Positions 6,029-7,475 of a DNA stretch of 7,475 bases are shown piece by piece (the stretch's first letter is position 1; every line of letters begins with the position of its first letter). The stretch is taken from assembly GCA_016793415.1 (NCBI GenBank), contig JAEUMC010000497.1, forward strand, positions 1 to 7,475, in the 5' to 3' direction. Made by a program: the position numbers and the translations under genes. The DNA comes from Devosia sp. Its GTDB lineage: Bacteria > Pseudomonadota > Alphaproteobacteria > Rhizobiales > Devosiaceae. The notes beneath the pieces are model-generated. The model had not been told where the DNA came from. It ran no database searches and saw only the letters and a list, made by a program, of their open reading frames with translations.

Positions 6029-7062
6029 CAGGCCTTCGTGTTGTTCTCGGCCAGCCGGCGCGCCGTATCGGCCTCGTAGGCGCGGACGATCCGGCCTACC
6101 AGCGCGTGACGCACCACGTCCTTGTCGTTGAAGCGCGAAATATGCACGCCCTCGATGCCGTCGAGCAGCTGCACCGCCTCGATCAGCCCGGATTTCTCGC
6201 CGCGCGGCAGGTCGACCTGGGTCGGGTCGCCCGTGACGATCATCTTGGAATTCTCGCCCAGGCGGGTCAGGAACATCTTCATCTGCATCGAAGTGGTGTT
6301 CTGCGCCTCATCGAGGATCACCACGGCATTGGCGAGGGTGCGGCCGCGCATGAAGGCGAGCGGCGCCACTTCGATGATGCCCGAGGTGATGCAGCGTTCC
6401 ACATGTTCGGGGCGCATCATGTCGTAGAGCGCGTCATAGAGCGGACGCAGGTACGGATCGACCTTGTCCTTCATGTCGCCGGGCAGGAACCCGAGGCGTT
6501 CGCCGGCTTCGACCGCCGGACGGGAAAGGATGATGCGGTTGATGTCGCCGCGCTCCAGCAGCGTCGCGGCGTGGGCGACGGCGAGATAGGTCTTGCCGGT
6601 ACCGGCCGGGCCGACGCCGAACACCAGCTCGGACCGATCCATGGCCCGCATATAGGCGTCCTGCGCCGGGGTGCGCGCGACGATGGTGGCCTTGCGGGTG
6701 GCGATCTGCGCCATGCGCACCCTGCCCTTCTTCTCGAGCGTGGGCAGCGTCAGCTGGCTGTCCTCGGTCTCGATCATGCGGATGACGCCGTCGACGGTCG
6801 ACACCTCGATCTGCTGGCCCTCTTCGAGCTGCTCGTAGAGCGACTCGAGGACGCGCCGCGCCTGGTCGACGGAGGTGGCGCCGCCCTTCAGCATGACGTG
6901 GTTGCCACGCGGCGTCGCCTGCACCGACAAGCGCTGTTCGATCAAAGCCAGGTGCTGGTCGAAATCGCCGTAGAGCTGCGCGGCGAGCTTGTTGTCTTCG
7001 AAGGCGAGTTCAAGCTGGGAGGACGGGCCGTGGTCGGTAGACGGGGGCAAATGCCTGCTCAA
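6028..7062 (-). CDS. phoH: PhoH-like NTPase (YbeZ)
   Basis: A cytosolic P-loop ATPase of the PhoH family, related to the helicase core, that works with YbeY in rRNA processing; its phosphate-starvation link is known for E. coli PhoH rather than this YbeZ branch. The 344 residues contain a KH-like N-terminal domain (about 17-77), a linker rich in charged residues, then the PhoH domain from about 128. Walker A is GPAGTGKT at 151-158 (Lys157) and Walker B is VVILDEAQN at 247-255 (Asp251, Glu252). TGDPTQVDLPRG at 277-288 and SRFNDKDVVRHALVGRIVRAY at 309-329 are further family landmarks. The start codon is TTG, chosen because AAGGAG stands 10 bases upstream and no ATG occurs before Met57. It lies 27 bases behind miaB and overlaps ybeY by one base. 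Confidence 0.95.
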   Translation of the reverse strand: MSRHLPPSTDHGPSSQLELAFEDNKLAAQLYGDFDQHLALIEQRLSVQATPRGNHVMLKGGATSVDQARRVLESLYEQLEEGQQIEVSTVDGVIRMIETEDSQLTLPTLEKKGRVRMAQIATRKATIVARTPAQDAYMRAMDRSELVFGVGPAGTGKTYLAVAHAATLLERGDINRIILSRPAVEAGERLGFLPGDMKDKVDPYLRPLYDALYDMMRPEHVERCITSGIIEVAPLAFMRGRTLANAVVILDEAQNTTSMQMKMFLTRLGENSKMIVTGDPTQVDLPRGEKSGLIEAVQLLDGIEGVHISRFNDKDVVRHALVGRIVRAYEADTARRLAENNTKA

Positions 7063-7072
7063 ATCTCTGGGG

Positions 7073-7078
7073 CTCCTT
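7073..7078 (-). promoter_or_regulatory. Ribosome-binding site for phoH
   Basis: AAGGAG on the minus strand, a near-perfect Shine-Dalgarno, stands 10 bases before the TTG at 7062 in the short miaB-phoH gap. It decides the unusual start, since the next possible in-frame start (TTG, codon 5) would be 22 bases away. Confidence 0.7.
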
Positions 7079-7089
7079 GGGGCGGCCTC

Positions 7090-7475
7090 TCAGATATGGG
7101 CCGCGATGGCTTGAGACTCAATAACGCTAGCAGGATTCGGTTCCGCGACTGTGACAATCTTGCCGATGAGGGAATTATTCCGGGCCTCGACGATCTCGAC
7201 CGGAATGATCTGGCCGATCAGCCGGGTAGGGCCCTCCATGTGCACCGCCTGCAGGTACGGCGAACGGCCGCCGATCTGGCCGGGCTGGCGGCCGGGCTTC
7301 TCGATCAGCACCGGGAGCGTGCGGCCGACCACCGAGCGGTGGAAGGCGTGCATCTGGCCGTTGATCTGCTCGTTGAGCCGCTGCAGGCGCTCGGTCTTTT
7401 TCGGCTCGGTGACCTGGTTCTCCATCGACGCGCCGGGCGTGCCGGGGCGGATCGAATACTTGAAGGTGTAGGCCG
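7090..7475 (-). CDS. miaB: tRNA-2-methylthio-N6-dimethylallyladenosine synthase, C-terminal part
   Basis: The last 127 residues of the radical-SAM enzyme MiaB, which adds a methylthio group to i6A37 of tRNAs reading codons that begin with U. The gene enters through the right edge, so the N-terminal Fe-S domain and the radical-SAM CxxxCxxC motif are outside the window. The visible part begins AYTFKYSIRPGTPGA, the end of the radical-SAM barrel in methylthiotransferases. A helical stretch (QRLNEQINGQMHAFHRS) follows, then a TRAM RNA-binding domain with GRSPYLQAVHMEG and a VEIVEARNNSLIGKI strand pair. The Met at 7425 is internal: the frame stays open to the edge with clear MiaB sequence. It ends 27 bases before the phoH start, consistent with an operon. 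Confidence 0.94.
   Translation of the reverse strand, partial: AYTFKYSIRPGTPGASMENQVTEPKKTERLQRLNEQINGQMHAFHRSVVGRTLPVLIEKPGRQPGQIGGRSPYLQAVHMEGPTRLIGQIIPVEIVEARNNSLIGKIVTVAEPNPASVIESQAIAAHI

Noticed and set aside
1..7475. CRISPR array, tRNA or rRNA gene, or phage/defence system
   Set aside because: There are no regularly spaced repeats and no tRNA-like sequence was noticed, and almost all the sequence is occupied by recognisable housekeeping genes.

Overview
This is a GC-rich window whose gene content and order point to an alphaproteobacterium, most likely of the order Hyphomicrobiales (Rhizobiales). The reasons are the block miaB-phoH-ybeY-corC with lnt and metK close by, the MetK form that begins with [15 protein letters not shown], and CTTGAC-type -35 elements. 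The genus is not certain; Devosia or a relative is only a guess.

Layout, read along the minus strand from the right edge: the C-terminal end of miaB (7475-7090); phoH/ybeZ (7062-6028, TTG start); ybeY (6028-5555, stop and start overlapping as TGATG); corC/ybeX (5511-4462). A cytoplasmic serine hydrolase of the beta-lactamase fold then lies on the plus strand (3362-4414). The minus strand resumes with lnt (3207-1594), metK (1461-196, TTG start) and a small open frame that runs off the left edge (191-1) and resembles the third domain of EF-Tu. All gaps are short; the longest are 3208-3361 (154 bases) and 1462-1593 (132 bases).

How the genes work together: MiaB modifies tRNA. YbeY, helped by the NTPase PhoH/YbeZ, matures rRNA and takes part in ribosome quality control. 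CorC/YbeX is a CBS-domain protein tied to magnesium and ribosome homeostasis, and Lnt completes lipoprotein maturation. MetK makes S-adenosylmethionine (SAM), the methyl donor also consumed by the radical-SAM enzyme MiaB. The serine hydrolase interrupts the usual corC-lnt adjacency, so lnt probably needs its own promoter.

The protein-coding content is ordinary core genome and I see no new multi-gene system. The most informative part is non-coding: the lnt-metK gap holds an ATAAAG-N4-CTTTAT inverted repeat like the operator I recall for the SAM-cycle repressor SahR, a CTTGAC box beside it, and then an intrinsic-terminator-like hairpin with a T-run only about 24 bases before the metK start. Other points are a 14-bp palindrome in the new divergent gap, a 14-bp palindrome occupying the corC ribosome-binding region, a 10-bp hairpin at the convergent gene ends, and the small EF-Tu-like frame behind metK.
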